A stretch of DNA of 37,839 nt from Bacteroidales bacterium (GCA_015491905.1 WGGC01000157.1:1-37839); one strand, 5' to 3'; positions 1 through 8,034 are shown, counted from the stretch's first letter. Made by a program: numbers and translations. The notes: a model not told the origin generated them from the sequence alone.

Positions 1-195
1 AATTAATTCTTTATTTATTTGTTTTTTTTTTGAGAGAGGCAAAGCAGAGTTGATTATTTTTTAAATAATATTAATAATTTAAATGATTAAACTTATAAAC
101 ATCCTGGAAGGAATAATTTACAATAAAATAAACTCCTTTTTGGCATGTTTTTATGGATGAATAAAAAAAATTCATTCAATAAAAAGTATTAAACT

Positions 196-1284
196 ATGAG
201 TATAATGAGAAATACTATTATAAAAGGAACCGGAAAATATATACCTACACGTGTAATTGCTAATGAATATTTTTTAAATACTGAATTTTATGATGAGTCC
301 GGTAATATAATTGAAGGAGATACACATGAAATTATTAAAAAGTTTGAGAAGATTACTGGAATAAAAGAACGAAGGTATGTAACTGATAATTTAGTGGCTT
401 CTGATATTGGATATTTTGCTGCTAAGGATGCCTTGGATTCTTCGGGAATAGATCCGGAAAGTCTTGATTATATTATTTTTGCTCATAATTTTGGGGATAT
501 TCGTCACGATAACAGGCATACTGATTTGGTTCCTTCTCTGGCTTCCAGAGTTAAACATAAACTTCAGATTATAAATCCGGGAACTATTGCTTATGATTTA
601 CCCTTTGGATGTCCGGGATGGTTGCAGGGAATGATACAAGCTAATTATTTTCTGCAGGCGGGAGATGCAAAACGTGCGCTTATTATTGGAGCAGAGACAT
701 TATCCCGTATTTATGATCCTTATGATAGAGATGGAATGATTTATGCTGATGGTGCAGGGGCTACTATTCTTGAATCTATTAGTGCTAAGGAAAAAGAAGG
801 AGTAATTTCCCATGTAACACGGTCAGATACTATTGATCATGCTTTTGAGTTATGGATGGACGGTTCTTATAATCCTAATTACAAAGGTAATGAAGTGTAT
901 TTAAAAATGTATGGCAGGAAGTTATATAATTATGCCCTTAGTACAGTTCCCAATACAGTAAAGGAAAGTATTGACAAGGCCGGACTTACCCTGGAAGATA
1001 TTGATAAAATTCTAATTCATCAGGCTAATGAAAAGATGGATGAAGCAATAATTCAAAGGCTTTTTAAGTTGTATGGTAAGAAGAATGTTCCCAAGGAACT
1101 TGTACCTATGACAATTTCCTGGTTAGGTAACAGCTCTGTTGCGACAGTGCCAACTTTACTGGATTTAATTTCCAAAGGAGAAATGGAAGGACATACTTTT
1201 AAACCGGGAAGCTATATCGTTTTTGCTTCTGTAGGAGCGGGATTAAATATTAATTCTATGGTTTATAAAATCCCTCAAGTGTAA
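196..1284 (+). CDS. 3-oxoacyl-ACP synthase III family protein (FabH-like)
   Basis: This is a thiolase-fold condensing enzyme of the ketoacyl-ACP synthase III family. Such enzymes join an acyl-CoA or acyl-ACP starter to malonyl-ACP by decarboxylative condensation in the cytoplasm. The catalytic triad is visible: Cys139 in FGCPGW, His275 in IHQAN and Asn312 in GNSS. A glycine-rich C-terminal strand (ASVGAGLN) follows. At 362 residues it is slightly longer than typical FabH (about 320-340), with an insertion near residues 25-45. The Cys context (GCPGW rather than the ACSG of housekeeping FabH) suggests a paralogue, so the starter substrate is uncertain. The start at 196 could equally be the in-frame ATG at 205; no Shine-Dalgarno sequence decides. 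No fab or acpP genes adjoin it. The family call is firm; the exact pathway is not known. Confidence 0.88.
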   Translation: MSIMRNTIIKGTGKYIPTRVIANEYFLNTEFYDESGNIIEGDTHEIIKKFEKITGIKERRYVTDNLVASDIGYFAAKDALDSSGIDPESLDYIIFAHNFGDIRHDNRHTDLVPSLASRVKHKLQIINPGTIAYDLPFGCPGWLQGMIQANYFLQAGDAKRALIIGAETLSRIYDPYDRDGMIYADGAGATILESISAKEKEGVISHVTRSDTIDHAFELWMDGSYNPNYKGNEVYLKMYGRKLYNYALSTVPNTVKESIDKAGLTLEDIDKILIHQANEKMDEAIIQRLFKLYGKKNVPKELVPMTISWLGNSSVATVPTLLDLISKGEMEGHTFKPGSYIVFASVGAGLNINSMVYKIPQV

Positions 1285-1310
1285 ACCTTTTTTCTGATAA
1301 GTTTCATTTG

Positions 1311-1444
1311 TTTTGTTAACAAAAGTTTAATTGGTGCATTGTGGAATAAATATTGTTATATAAATTATAGAGTAGTTTTCCGGATTTTGGGTTTTAGATA
1401 AGAAGTTAACATGAATATTTCCGGAATGTATTCTATGTGTTAAC
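1311..1444. promoter_or_regulatory. Spacer with three GTTAAC-centred dyads
   Basis: The 176-nt spacer ahead of the dehydrogenase gene contains GTTAAC three times. The first lies inside a perfect 14-bp palindrome (TTTTGTTAACAAAA, 1311-1324). The other two form the outer arms (1405-1411 and 1438-1444) of a nested dyad whose inner arms are 1413-1417/1429-1433 and whose centre is TTCCGGAA at 1419-1426. The layout suggests repressor or activator sites controlling the downstream gene, but no regulator is encoded beside it and A+T-rich DNA yields palindromes by chance. Confidence 0.3.
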
Positions 1445-1460
1445 CTAAAGATATATAACA

Positions 1461-2480
1461 ATGCCTTTTAGTAAAAGGATACTATTGACTGGTGCTTCAG
1501 GAACTGTGGGTTTAGAAGTTTTAAAGCAACTAATAAAAGAAAAACCCGATGTTGAATTAATTGTTTTTGATTTAAAAACAAAGAAATCCAAAAAACTTTT
1601 TAAGCCTTATAAAGATAAAATTACCGTTGTTTATGGTGATATTTCAAATATAAAAGATGTTGAATCTGTATGCAAGGGGATAGATGTAGTAATTCATTTA
1701 GCGGCTATAATACCGCCATTAGCAGATTTAAAGCCTGAGTTGGCTTATAAAGTAAATGCATTAGGAACCAGAAACCTTATTGCTGCTTTGGAAAAACATT
1801 CTCCAAATGCATTTCTTATATACAGTTCATCAATTTCTGTATATGGAGACCGTCTTAAAACCCCTATGATTAAAGTTTCTGATCCATTGCACCCCAGTAA
1901 AGGTGATGAATATGCGCGTACAAAAATTATGGCAGAGGAATTTATAAAAAATAGTTTGTTGGACTGGACTATTTTTAGATTAACAGCCATAATGGGAGGG
2001 CATAAAATCTCCAGATTAATGTTTCATATGCCTCTGAACACCTCTTTAGAAATTGCAACACCTGCAGATACGGCCAAGGCATTTGTCAAGGCTGTAGATC
2101 AACGTAAAAAGCTATCACATCGTATTTTTAATTTGGGTGGTGGTGCATCTTGCAGAACAACTTATGCTACATTTTTACAACGTTCGTTTCAGATTATGGG
2201 ATTAGGAAAGTTGAACTTTCCTGAGAAATCATTTGCAGAGTATAATTTTCATTGTGGGTATTATGCTGATGGAGATGACCTGGAACGTATTCTTCATTTC
2301 AGGCATGATACTCTGGTAACTTATTTTGAAAAATTAAGTAAAGATACACCTAAAATAAAGCGTTGGGGAACTATGCTTTTTGCCAAAGCAGTAAAATTTT
2401 ATTTGTTTCAGTTGTCAGAACCATATAAAGTTAGCAAGTTACTGAAAACAGATAAAAACTCACTTTTTTTTAAAAAGTAA
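1461..2480 (+). CDS. NAD-dependent epimerase/dehydratase family protein (extended SDR)
   Basis: This is an extended short-chain dehydrogenase/reductase with an N-terminal Rossmann fold. The cofactor loop GASGTVG lies at residues 11-17, an acidic residue (Asp37) follows beta-strand 2, which suggests NAD preference, and the HLAA motif lies at about 79-82. The catalytic residues are Ser122-124 (YSSS), Tyr151 and Lys155 (YARTK). The C-terminal third has the usual GGG strand (about 226-228) and a poorly conserved substrate domain, so the substrate (nucleotide sugar, sterol-like or 3-keto lipid) cannot be named. It has no transmembrane segment and is probably cytosolic. The gene is alone, 176 nt after the KAS III gene in the same direction; joint transcription is possible but not shown. 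Confidence 0.82.
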   Translation: MPFSKRILLTGASGTVGLEVLKQLIKEKPDVELIVFDLKTKKSKKLFKPYKDKITVVYGDISNIKDVESVCKGIDVVIHLAAIIPPLADLKPELAYKVNALGTRNLIAALEKHSPNAFLIYSSSISVYGDRLKTPMIKVSDPLHPSKGDEYARTKIMAEEFIKNSLLDWTIFRLTAIMGGHKISRLMFHMPLNTSLEIATPADTAKAFVKAVDQRKKLSHRIFNLGGGASCRTTYATFLQRSFQIMGLGKLNFPEKSFAEYNFHCGYYADGDDLERILHFRHDTLVTYFEKLSKDTPKIKRWGTMLFAKAVKFYLFQLSEPYKVSKLLKTDKNSLFFKK

Positions 2481-2713
2481 TATTTTTTAAAATATAGATA
2501 ATTTAAAAGAATATTAACTGTGTTATTTATTATACCAGAGGTATTGTAAATAATTACTACTGAAGATTCACTTCCTTACCTGTCGTGAAAGATAAATTTC
2601 AATTTGAATTAATCAGAGCCCTTTTTTGTTCAATACTTTTCATGCGAAAACAAGGTTATTCTTAGTTTTTTTTCAGAAATTGAAAAAAGCGCTGAAATCC
2701 GCTATATAAAAGA

Positions 2714-2746
2714 AAAGCCCCCCAAAATTAAATTTTGAGGGGCTTT
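2714..2746 (-). terminator. Intrinsic terminator after the tRNA-Asp/GIY-YIG segment
   Basis: Arms AAAGCCCC (2714-2721) and GGGGCTTT (2739-2746) pair, with further A/T pairing inward. On the minus strand the hairpin runs into CTTTTCTTTT. It would end transcription coming from the tRNA-Asp and GIY-YIG genes. The plus-strand side (CTTTGTTT) is weaker. Confidence 0.75.
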
Positions 2747-2751
2747 GTTTG

Positions 2752-2803
2752 GCGGTCCGGACGGGACTCGAACCCGTCTCGCCTGAGGCGAGATGACAGG
2801 CAT
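2752..2803 (-). pseudogene. Partial tRNA-Asp copy (3' part), with a hairpin inserted
   Basis: Bases 2752-2776 are identical to 3103-3127 of the intact tRNA-Asp (T arm, 3' acceptor strand and discriminator). Bases 2794-2803 match 10 nt of its anticodon region, including the GTC anticodon. Between them, the 3' side of the anticodon stem and the variable loop are replaced by a perfect small hairpin, TCTCGCC (2777-2783) and GGCGAGA (2787-2793). There is no D arm or 5' acceptor strand, so it cannot make a tRNA. With the intact gene it forms a direct repeat around the GIY-YIG gene. Confidence 0.8.
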
Positions 2804-2804
2804 T

Positions 2805-3065
2805 TTACTTTAACAGATTGCAATCTTGGTTAATAATCCAAAATATATATTTTTTATTTGCACGTTTGAGTTGATTTTCTCTGATAAGTGCGTCTTTCTT
2901 GTTATCAAATTTTTGTAGGAAAACTAATTTCCAAGGGCGTTTATTTTTAGTATATCGGCTCAGGCCATTATTGTGTTCTTCCACACGTTTGAAAGGTCTG
3001 GAAGAGTATCCTTTGTAAAAGATGTTGTATTTATCAGAGAATATAATATAAACAAAGTGTTCCAT
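2805..3065 (-). CDS. Small GIY-YIG nuclease domain protein
   Basis: The 86-residue protein is almost entirely one GIY-YIG endonuclease domain. The signature appears as VYI (5-7) and YKGYS (17-21), followed by Arg27, EHN (30-32), the RYTK segment (37-40), PWKLV (44-48) and catalytic-type Glu63 in RENQLK. Proteins of this size belong to the UvrC-like single-domain family common in Bacteroidota, usually of unknown role; homing or DNA-repair functions are suggested for relatives. The gene sits between the intact tRNA-Asp and a partial copy of that tRNA's 3' end, and begins just after a terminator hairpin. This context suggests a small mobile or tRNA-targeting cassette. The domain call is firm; the function is not known. 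Confidence 0.85.
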   Translation of the reverse strand: MEHFVYIIFSDKYNIFYKGYSSRPFKRVEEHNNGLSRYTKNKRPWKLVFLQKFDNKKDALIRENQLKRANKKYIFWIINQDCNLLK

Positions 3066-3074
3066 AAATAAAAA

Positions 3075-3097
3075 AAGGAAGCTATTAAAGCTTCCTT
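3075..3097 (-). terminator. Intrinsic terminator directly after tRNA-Asp
   Basis: A perfect 9-bp stem, AAGGAAGCT (3075-3083) with AGCTTCCTT (3089-3097) around a 5-nt loop. On the minus strand it is followed by a T-run. It lies 6 nt past the tRNA 3' end and 9 nt before the GIY-YIG start codon, so it would separate the two transcripts. Confidence 0.75.
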
Positions 3098-3103
3098 AAA
3101 AAG

Positions 3104-3177
3104 CGGTCCGGACGGGACTCGAACCCGCGACCCCATGCGTGACAGGCATGTATTCTAACCAACTGAACTACCGGACC
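3104..3177 (-). tRNA. tRNA-Asp (GUC)
   Basis: The gene spans 74 nt without encoded CCA. The 7-bp acceptor stem pairs GGTCCGG with CCGGACC. The anticodon stem is CATGC/GCATG around CTGTCAC, giving anticodon GUC (Asp). The T arm contains the GGTTCGAGTCC block. The discriminator base is G, as expected for tRNA-Asp. It is transcribed on the minus strand from a well-formed promoter and followed by a terminator. Confidence 0.96.
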
Positions 3178-3214
3178 AATATTTTTTAATGAACTATCCC
3201 GTAAAATGGGACTG

Positions 3215-3245
3215 CAAAAATACACCCATTTTTTTTATCTCCAAA
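3215..3245 (-). promoter_or_regulatory. Promoter of tRNA-Asp (Bacteroidota type)
   Basis: On the minus strand TTTG (3242-3245) is followed after exactly 19 nt by TATTTTTG (3215-3222). This matches the Bacteroidota -33 TTTG and -7 TAnnTTTG consensus without mismatch. Transcription would begin near 3208, about 30 nt before the mature tRNA. The -33 box lies only about 20 nt past the comEC stop codon. Confidence 0.75.
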
Positions 3246-3262
3246 CATTTTATGAAAAAAAA

Positions 3263-5365
3263 TTATTCTTTTAATATAAATGCACCTGACTCCATAACAT
3301 CCCAAAAGGGAACCTTTAATTTTAATGCTTCTTTTTTTAATTTTTCTTTTAAATATAATGGAACGCTACCATCTAATATTAGATAATTTATTGAAAAAGA
3401 ATTTAATATGCTTTTAATGGAAATGGCTTTTTTTCCTCTGTAAATAAAGTAGTCTAAGGTGATTTTATTTTTTAGTTTAGGGAAGACATGCTTTTTGGGG
3501 TTAAGGATATAGATTTTGTGGTCATTAAATTTAAAAAATTCATTTTTTATAAAAAGGAAAGGCAGATTTTTGTCATTCTTGCCTAATGTTGTTGTTAACT
3601 TATCTAATCTATTGGAAATAAAATAACCTTTTGTTTGATATGACAGAATCTTTTTTTCTTTATTGTTACTTATATTAGTTACCAGCAAATGGCTTTTCCC
3701 CTTTTTAAAATCTATAGCTGTATATTTATTTATTGCAAAAATTATTAATTTATTATCTGTTAAATTTTTAAATTGCCATATACTACTGAATCCAAATATT
3801 AAAATTAATGAAAATATAGATACTTTTAATGATATTAATTTCTTTTGTGTTAAAAAAATGAATATAGATAGGATAAATGCATATATAAATAAAACTATAA
3901 TCCAGGGGGCGTAAATATCTTCAATGGTAGACTTTGGAAGTCTTGATATCCAGTCAACTATTTTGTTTAACGAAACAATAAAAAAATTAAGTGTTTTTCC
4001 CAGAAATGCAGAAAATACAGGCAACCAGGAGAACGCAAATAAGGCTATTCCTGATATTACTATGAAATATGCTAGTAAAAATATTAATAGATTGGTAAAA
4101 AGGAAATATACAGGAAAAATATGAAAATAATGAATGGAAACAGGAAAGGCTCCGAGTTGTGCAGAAAGGGAAACTACTAATACCGACCAAACTATTTTCA
4201 GTCCTTTATATTTGATATAAATAATTTTATTTAATGGAGGATAAAATAATAAAATGCCTGTTACAGCAGCATAACTTAACTGAAATCCCACATCGAAAAG
4301 TAGAAGCGGGTTAGCAACCAGTAGAACAAAGGCTGAAGCTGCCAGCAAGTTAAAATTGTCGAAAGTTTTATTTAGTCCCTTACCAATAATGAAAAAGCTA
4401 ATCATTACAGAGGCTCTTAAAACTGACGGTGAAAATCCTGTAAGAAAAGCGTAAAACCATATGATAATGAGTATTATAAAATTTTTGATAAATGTACCAT
4501 TGGAGAACCGTGTTAAAAAATTAAATAATATTTCCAGAATCAAAAAAATAATACCTACATGCATTCCTGATACGCATAAAATATGAACAGCTCCTGCTCC
4601 TATATAACTTTGTCGTAAGCCAGGGTCTATCATTTTGTCATTTCCCAAAAGAATAGCTACTGCTACATCAAGGCTGTTTCCTTTTATCCCATTATGTTTA
4701 AGTATGGAAGTCAATTTATTTCTTAAGTTATAAAAGAAATATGTTATATTATATTTATCAGGTTCTCTTATTAATTTCCATTGTGAGACTTTTATAAATG
4801 CTACAGTGCGTATTTCTTTGTTTCTTAAAAAGCGTGAATAGTCAAATACATAAGGGTTTTTGGGCTTTTCAGGACTTAAAATTTTTGCTTTAACTATTAT
4901 TATACTTCCGGGATGTATTTTTTTCTTTGAGGGATTTGTTTTTAGAAATACCATAGTTCTAAACCTTGGTTTCGAATTACCTACGGGCTCCATAATAGCA
5001 ATAAACTTAACTCCCTTTACTGAATATTCAGGATTGGAAATAACTCTTGCTTTATAATATTGCTGATTTTTTGCAAGATTTTTTTTATTGTTTAACAAGT
5101 GAAGAGAAGTTAAAATAAATCCCATAATAAAAAGTATAGTATATAAAATAAAACCGGGGATCCAACGGGAGGAGTAATGTTTGGCTATTTTTTTAGTGGT
5201 AAAATAAACTATTATAAGAATAAATAAAATCCCAATATTAATAAGTAATAAATTATTATTAGTATAGGAGTCTGCAAAAAAAATTCCTGCAATAAAAAAT
5301 AACAGAATACGAATAAAGGGTCTGTTTTTCCAGGGCATAAAGGTTAAAATCGTTGACAAGTACAA
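3263..5365 (-). CDS. comEC: ComEC/Rec2 family competence protein (DNA uptake channel)
   Basis: This is a polytopic inner-membrane protein of the ComEC/Rec2 family, which moves single-stranded DNA into the cytoplasm during transformation. Residues 16-90 hold three or four membrane helices. Residues about 100-195 form the DUF4131/OB-like domain. From about 230 comes the competence domain with LLGNDKMI, the signature VSGMHVG (265-271) and many hydrophobic helices to about 530. The last 170 residues occupy the place of the metallo-beta-lactamase domain of longer homologues, but no HxHxDH motif is visible, so this part is degenerate or non-catalytic. The start may instead be Met10 (5338). The gene lies 116 nt downstream of lpxB. 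No other competence genes are in the window. Confidence 0.88.
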   Translation of the reverse strand: MYLSTILTFMPWKNRPFIRILLFFIAGIFFADSYTNNNLLLINIGILFILIIVYFTTKKIAKHYSSRWIPGFILYTILFIMGFILTSLHLLNNKKNLAKNQQYYKARVISNPEYSVKGVKFIAIMEPVGNSKPRFRTMVFLKTNPSKKKIHPGSIIIVKAKILSPEKPKNPYVFDYSRFLRNKEIRTVAFIKVSQWKLIREPDKYNITYFFYNLRNKLTSILKHNGIKGNSLDVAVAILLGNDKMIDPGLRQSYIGAGAVHILCVSGMHVGIIFLILEILFNFLTRFSNGTFIKNFIILIIIWFYAFLTGFSPSVLRASVMISFFIIGKGLNKTFDNFNLLAASAFVLLVANPLLLFDVGFQLSYAAVTGILLFYPPLNKIIYIKYKGLKIVWSVLVVSLSAQLGAFPVSIHYFHIFPVYFLFTNLLIFLLAYFIVISGIALFAFSWLPVFSAFLGKTLNFFIVSLNKIVDWISRLPKSTIEDIYAPWIIVLFIYAFILSIFIFLTQKKLISLKVSIFSLILIFGFSSIWQFKNLTDNKLIIFAINKYTAIDFKKGKSHLLVTNISNNKEKKILSYQTKGYFISNRLDKLTTTLGKNDKNLPFLFIKNEFFKFNDHKIYILNPKKHVFPKLKNKITLDYFIYRGKKAISIKSILNSFSINYLILDGSVPLYLKEKLKKEALKLKVPFWDVMESGAFILKE

Positions 5366-5481
5366 TTTTACAAAAAAAATCGAACATTTCCAAATCGAAG
5401 TATTATCCTTACAGAGAAAAACTATAAATCAAAAATTGGATTAAAGTGATGGGAAAAAAGTGATTGAAACACTAAAAATAT

Positions 5482-6582
5482 TTAATTCTGTAAAAGCTCT
5501 AAAATTACTTTTGCTGCTTTATCAGAGGCTCCTGATTTACCAAGTTTTTGGCGAAGAATGGTGTATTCAGAAAATATTTTTTTACGGTTATCAGGGTTTA
5601 GTATGTTTTTAAGTTCGGATTTAATATTTGTAACAGTTAGTTCATCCTGAATAAGTTCCTTTACTACTTCTTTATCCATAATTAGGTTAACAAGCGAAAT
5701 AAAACGAATATTGACAAGTTGTTTTGCTATAAAATAAGAAATACTTCCTGCCTTATAACACACTATTTGGGGAGTGTCAAGTAATGCTGTTTCCAATGTA
5801 GCAGTTCCGGATGTAACCAGTGCAGCATGTGCATGGTAAAGTAGCTCATGTGTTTTATTGAAAATTACCTTAATGTTTGAATATTTATATACATTTTCCG
5901 GAACACTTTTCACTCCGGCTATAACAAACTGGTATTCTGAAAAATCAGTAGCAGCCTCAAGCATTATTGGTAATATTCTTGTTATTTCCTGTATACGGCT
6001 ACCCGGGAGCAATGCAATTATTGGGCGATTATCAAGATTAAATTTGTTACGGAATGATTCATTGGAAAGGTGATCTTCTTGTTTTATTTCATCGAGTAGT
6101 GGATGTCCTACAAAATCAACTGATACTTCGAATTTAGCATAAAACTCTTTTTCAAAAGGAAGGATTACCATCATTCGGTTTACATATTTTTTGATAGTAT
6201 ATACTCTTGATTGTTTCCATGCCCATACAGTAGGAGAAATATAATATACTACTTTAAGATTTTTTTTATGGGCGAATTTTGCAATTTTAAGGTTAAATCC
6301 CGGATAATCAATCAGTATTAAAACATCAGGCTGGTAGTTTATAATATCTTTTTTGCAAAATGAAAGGTTCCGAAGAATAGTTGGTAAATTTTGAAGTACT
6401 TCCACAAATCCCATAAAGGCCAGGTCGCGGTAATGTTTTATGATCTTGCCTCCCTGTGCTTCCATTTTATCACCTCCCCAGCATCTAAATTGAGCTTTAG
6501 GATCTGTATTCTTTATAGAAGACATCAGGTTAGCACCGTGAATATCACCGGATGCTTCACCGGCAATTAAATAATACTTCAT
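5482..6582 (-). CDS. lpxB: Lipid-A-disaccharide synthase
   Basis: LpxB is a peripheral inner-membrane glycosyltransferase (GT19). It joins UDP-2,3-diacylglucosamine and lipid X to form the tetra-acyl lipid A disaccharide. The N-terminal signature AGEASGD lies at residues 7-13. It is followed by WGGDKM (35-40), MGFVEVL (57-63), the conserved Asp92 in LIDYPGFNLKIA, SPTVWAWKQ (116-124), FVGHPLLDE, and the LLPGSR motif of the UDP-sugar half at about 193. The C-terminal SGTATLE block contributes to donor binding. At 366 residues it is slightly shorter than the 382-residue E. coli enzyme. It is the third gene of surE-(96-aa protein)-lpxB, all on the minus strand. A lipid A gene confirms a Gram-negative envelope. 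Confidence 0.96.
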   Translation of the reverse strand: MKYYLIAGEASGDIHGANLMSSIKNTDPKAQFRCWGGDKMEAQGGKIIKHYRDLAFMGFVEVLQNLPTILRNLSFCKKDIINYQPDVLILIDYPGFNLKIAKFAHKKNLKVVYYISPTVWAWKQSRVYTIKKYVNRMMVILPFEKEFYAKFEVSVDFVGHPLLDEIKQEDHLSNESFRNKFNLDNRPIIALLPGSRIQEITRILPIMLEAATDFSEYQFVIAGVKSVPENVYKYSNIKVIFNKTHELLYHAHAALVTSGTATLETALLDTPQIVCYKAGSISYFIAKQLVNIRFISLVNLIMDKEVVKELIQDELTVTNIKSELKNILNPDNRKKIFSEYTILRQKLGKSGASDKAAKVILELLQN

Positions 6583-6616
6583 CTGTTAGTAATTTTTAGT
6601 TTTGTTGTCTGCAAAT

Positions 6617-6907
6617 TTATTTGTTATAGAACAATATAAAGAAAGCAAATACCAAAAGTACGCTGATAATTAAAATACCTTTTGCTGTTTTCTCAAATTT
6701 AACTTTCACAAAATAAAAGCGCATTGGAATAAAATTTATTGCAATACTTAGTAAAATCCAGTTGTAAGGCTGTTGTAATCCATTCCATATATGTAGTGAC
6801 TGTAAGAAAGCATCCAACACTCTAAAAATCAAATAAAATGGTATAGGAAGAAGTAGCCCGAATATTAATCCATACCAATAATTATTTTTTCTAAAAAACG
6901 AAATCAT
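6617..6907 (-). CDS. Small membrane protein between surE and lpxB, function unknown
   Basis: This 96-residue protein has three predicted membrane segments (about 11-32, 47-62 and 75-93) and short polar linkers. I do not recognise a characterised family. Its start codon overlaps the surE stop by 4 nt (ATGA), so translation is probably coupled to surE. lpxB begins 34 nt further on. The arrangement suggests a conserved operon member, perhaps tied to envelope biogenesis through lpxB, but this is inference from position only. Confidence 0.8.
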   Translation of the reverse strand: MISFFRKNNYWYGLIFGLLLPIPFYLIFRVLDAFLQSLHIWNGLQQPYNWILLSIAINFIPMRFYFVKVKFEKTAKGILIISVLLVFAFFILFYNK

Positions 6908-7668
6908 ATTTTAAACTTTAGTTTGTTTACAAGGCTATGAGCCGTTAGGTCTGTCTGAACTGGAACTACAGCAACATAATTTTGTGACAATGCTTTTTCA
7001 TCGGTATCTTCACGGGGATCACCATTTACAAAAGTACCTCCCAACCAAAAATATTGTCTGCCAAAAGGATCAAATCGTTTGTCAAATTTTTCTTCCCAAC
7101 GTGCTTTTGCCTGATACACGGTTTTGATACCTCTTATAGGTTCTTCCGAACGTTTTGGTATATTGACATTCAGGCACACTCCTTCGGGTAAACCGTTTTC
7201 AATTACTTCCTGAGTAATAATTCTTATAACAGGATCAACATGACTGAAATCAGCATCCATATCATAATCATCCAATGAAAATCCAATGGAGGGAATTCCA
7301 TCAATGGCTCCTTCAAGTGCTGCGGCCATAGTTCCTGAATATACTATATTTATGGCAGCATTTGAACCATGATTAATTCCTGAGACGATAAGGTCTGGTT
7401 TCTTGCCTAATAAAGCATGTTTACCTAATTTTACATTGTCGACAGGCGTTCCGTTGGTGATGTACTCTATATACCCCGTCTCTTCTTTTATTAACCTGGG
7501 CATTAAAGGGGTTTTAATAGTTACTGCATGGCTCATCCCTGACATAATCTGCTCGGAAGCTATTACTACAACATCTCCGAATTCTTTCATTAAGCCGGCT
7601 AATTTCTTAAGCCCTTTAGCATGTATACTATCGTCATTTGTTATCAGTATAAGAGGTCTTTCTTTCAT
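6904..7668 (-). CDS. surE: 5'/3'-nucleotidase SurE
   Basis: SurE is a metal-dependent phosphatase acting on nucleoside 5'- and 3'-monophosphates in the cytoplasm. The metal ligands of the family are present: Asp12 and Asp13 (TNDDS), Ser43 (SGMSHAVT) and Asn98 (VSGINHGSN). The substrate-binding block NGTPVDNVKLG (71-81) and the VYSGTMAAALEG helix (108-119) are also intact. The length of 254 residues fits the family. It is the first gene of the run surE, 96-aa membrane protein, lpxB. A perfect -7 box lies 65 nt upstream. Confidence 0.96.
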   Translation of the reverse strand: MKERPLILITNDDSIHAKGLKKLAGLMKEFGDVVVIASEQIMSGMSHAVTIKTPLMPRLIKEETGYIEYITNGTPVDNVKLGKHALLGKKPDLIVSGINHGSNAAINIVYSGTMAAALEGAIDGIPSIGFSLDDYDMDADFSHVDPVIRIITQEVIENGLPEGVCLNVNIPKRSEEPIRGIKTVYQAKARWEEKFDKRFDPFGRQYFWLGGTFVNGDPREDTDEKALSQNYVAVVPVQTDLTAHSLVNKLKFKI

Positions 7669-7732
7669 TATCTTTTTTATTTGAGAAATAGTTTTAAAGA
7701 GGTTCGCTTTTTCTTTAAGTATTTAGCATTTG

Positions 7733-7740
7733 CAAATATA
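7733..7740 (-). promoter_or_regulatory. Putative -7 box of the surE operon
   Basis: On the minus strand TATATTTG matches TAnnTTTG exactly. No good -33 TTTG is seen 19-21 nt upstream. It lies in the 390-nt divergent spacer between surE and the esterase gene, which shows no gene of its own. Confidence 0.4.
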
Positions 7741-7925
7741 CTGCTACTTTTTATTTGTTGGGATAATAAAAACTACAATACATGTTTTATTCAATGTTTT
7801 TTTATTTAGATGGATTGATTTATTATGATAATTTAGAATAAAAAAGTCAGTTTAAACTAATAAGTTATGTTTTTTAATAATTTTTTATCTAAAAGTCATG
7901 AATTCCGATTGAAAAGCTTTTTCTT

Positions 7926-8034
7926 TACCTTTGAGAAAAACTAAAATTATTTATTAAATGAAACGGTCATGATTTAATAATTATTAAGCTATACACGATA
8001 ATGATTATTCAATCATGGTAAGTTCCATCTGACC
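7926..8034 (+). promoter_or_regulatory. Esterase promoter and foldable 5' leader
   Basis: TACCTTTG (7926-7933) matches the -7 consensus TAnnTTTG; the -33 box is poor. It implies a leader of about 120 nt. In that leader GGTCA (7965-7969) pairs with TGACC (8030-8034). TGATT (7970-7974) pairs with AATCA (8011-8015). A small ATGG/CCAT hairpin (8015-8018/8025-8028) fills the space between the two 3' strands. This three-helix layout could be a cis-regulatory leader, but only one copy is seen, so it is unproven. Confidence 0.35.

Noticed and set aside
196-2480. KAS III plus SDR as an OleA-OleD olefin hydrocarbon pair
   Set aside because: OleB and OleC are absent, the genes are 176 nt apart, and the condensing enzyme has FabH-like features; the pairing is not supported.
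2752-2803. A second functional tRNA-Asp gene
   Set aside because: The D arm and the 5' acceptor strand are missing and the anticodon stem cannot form.
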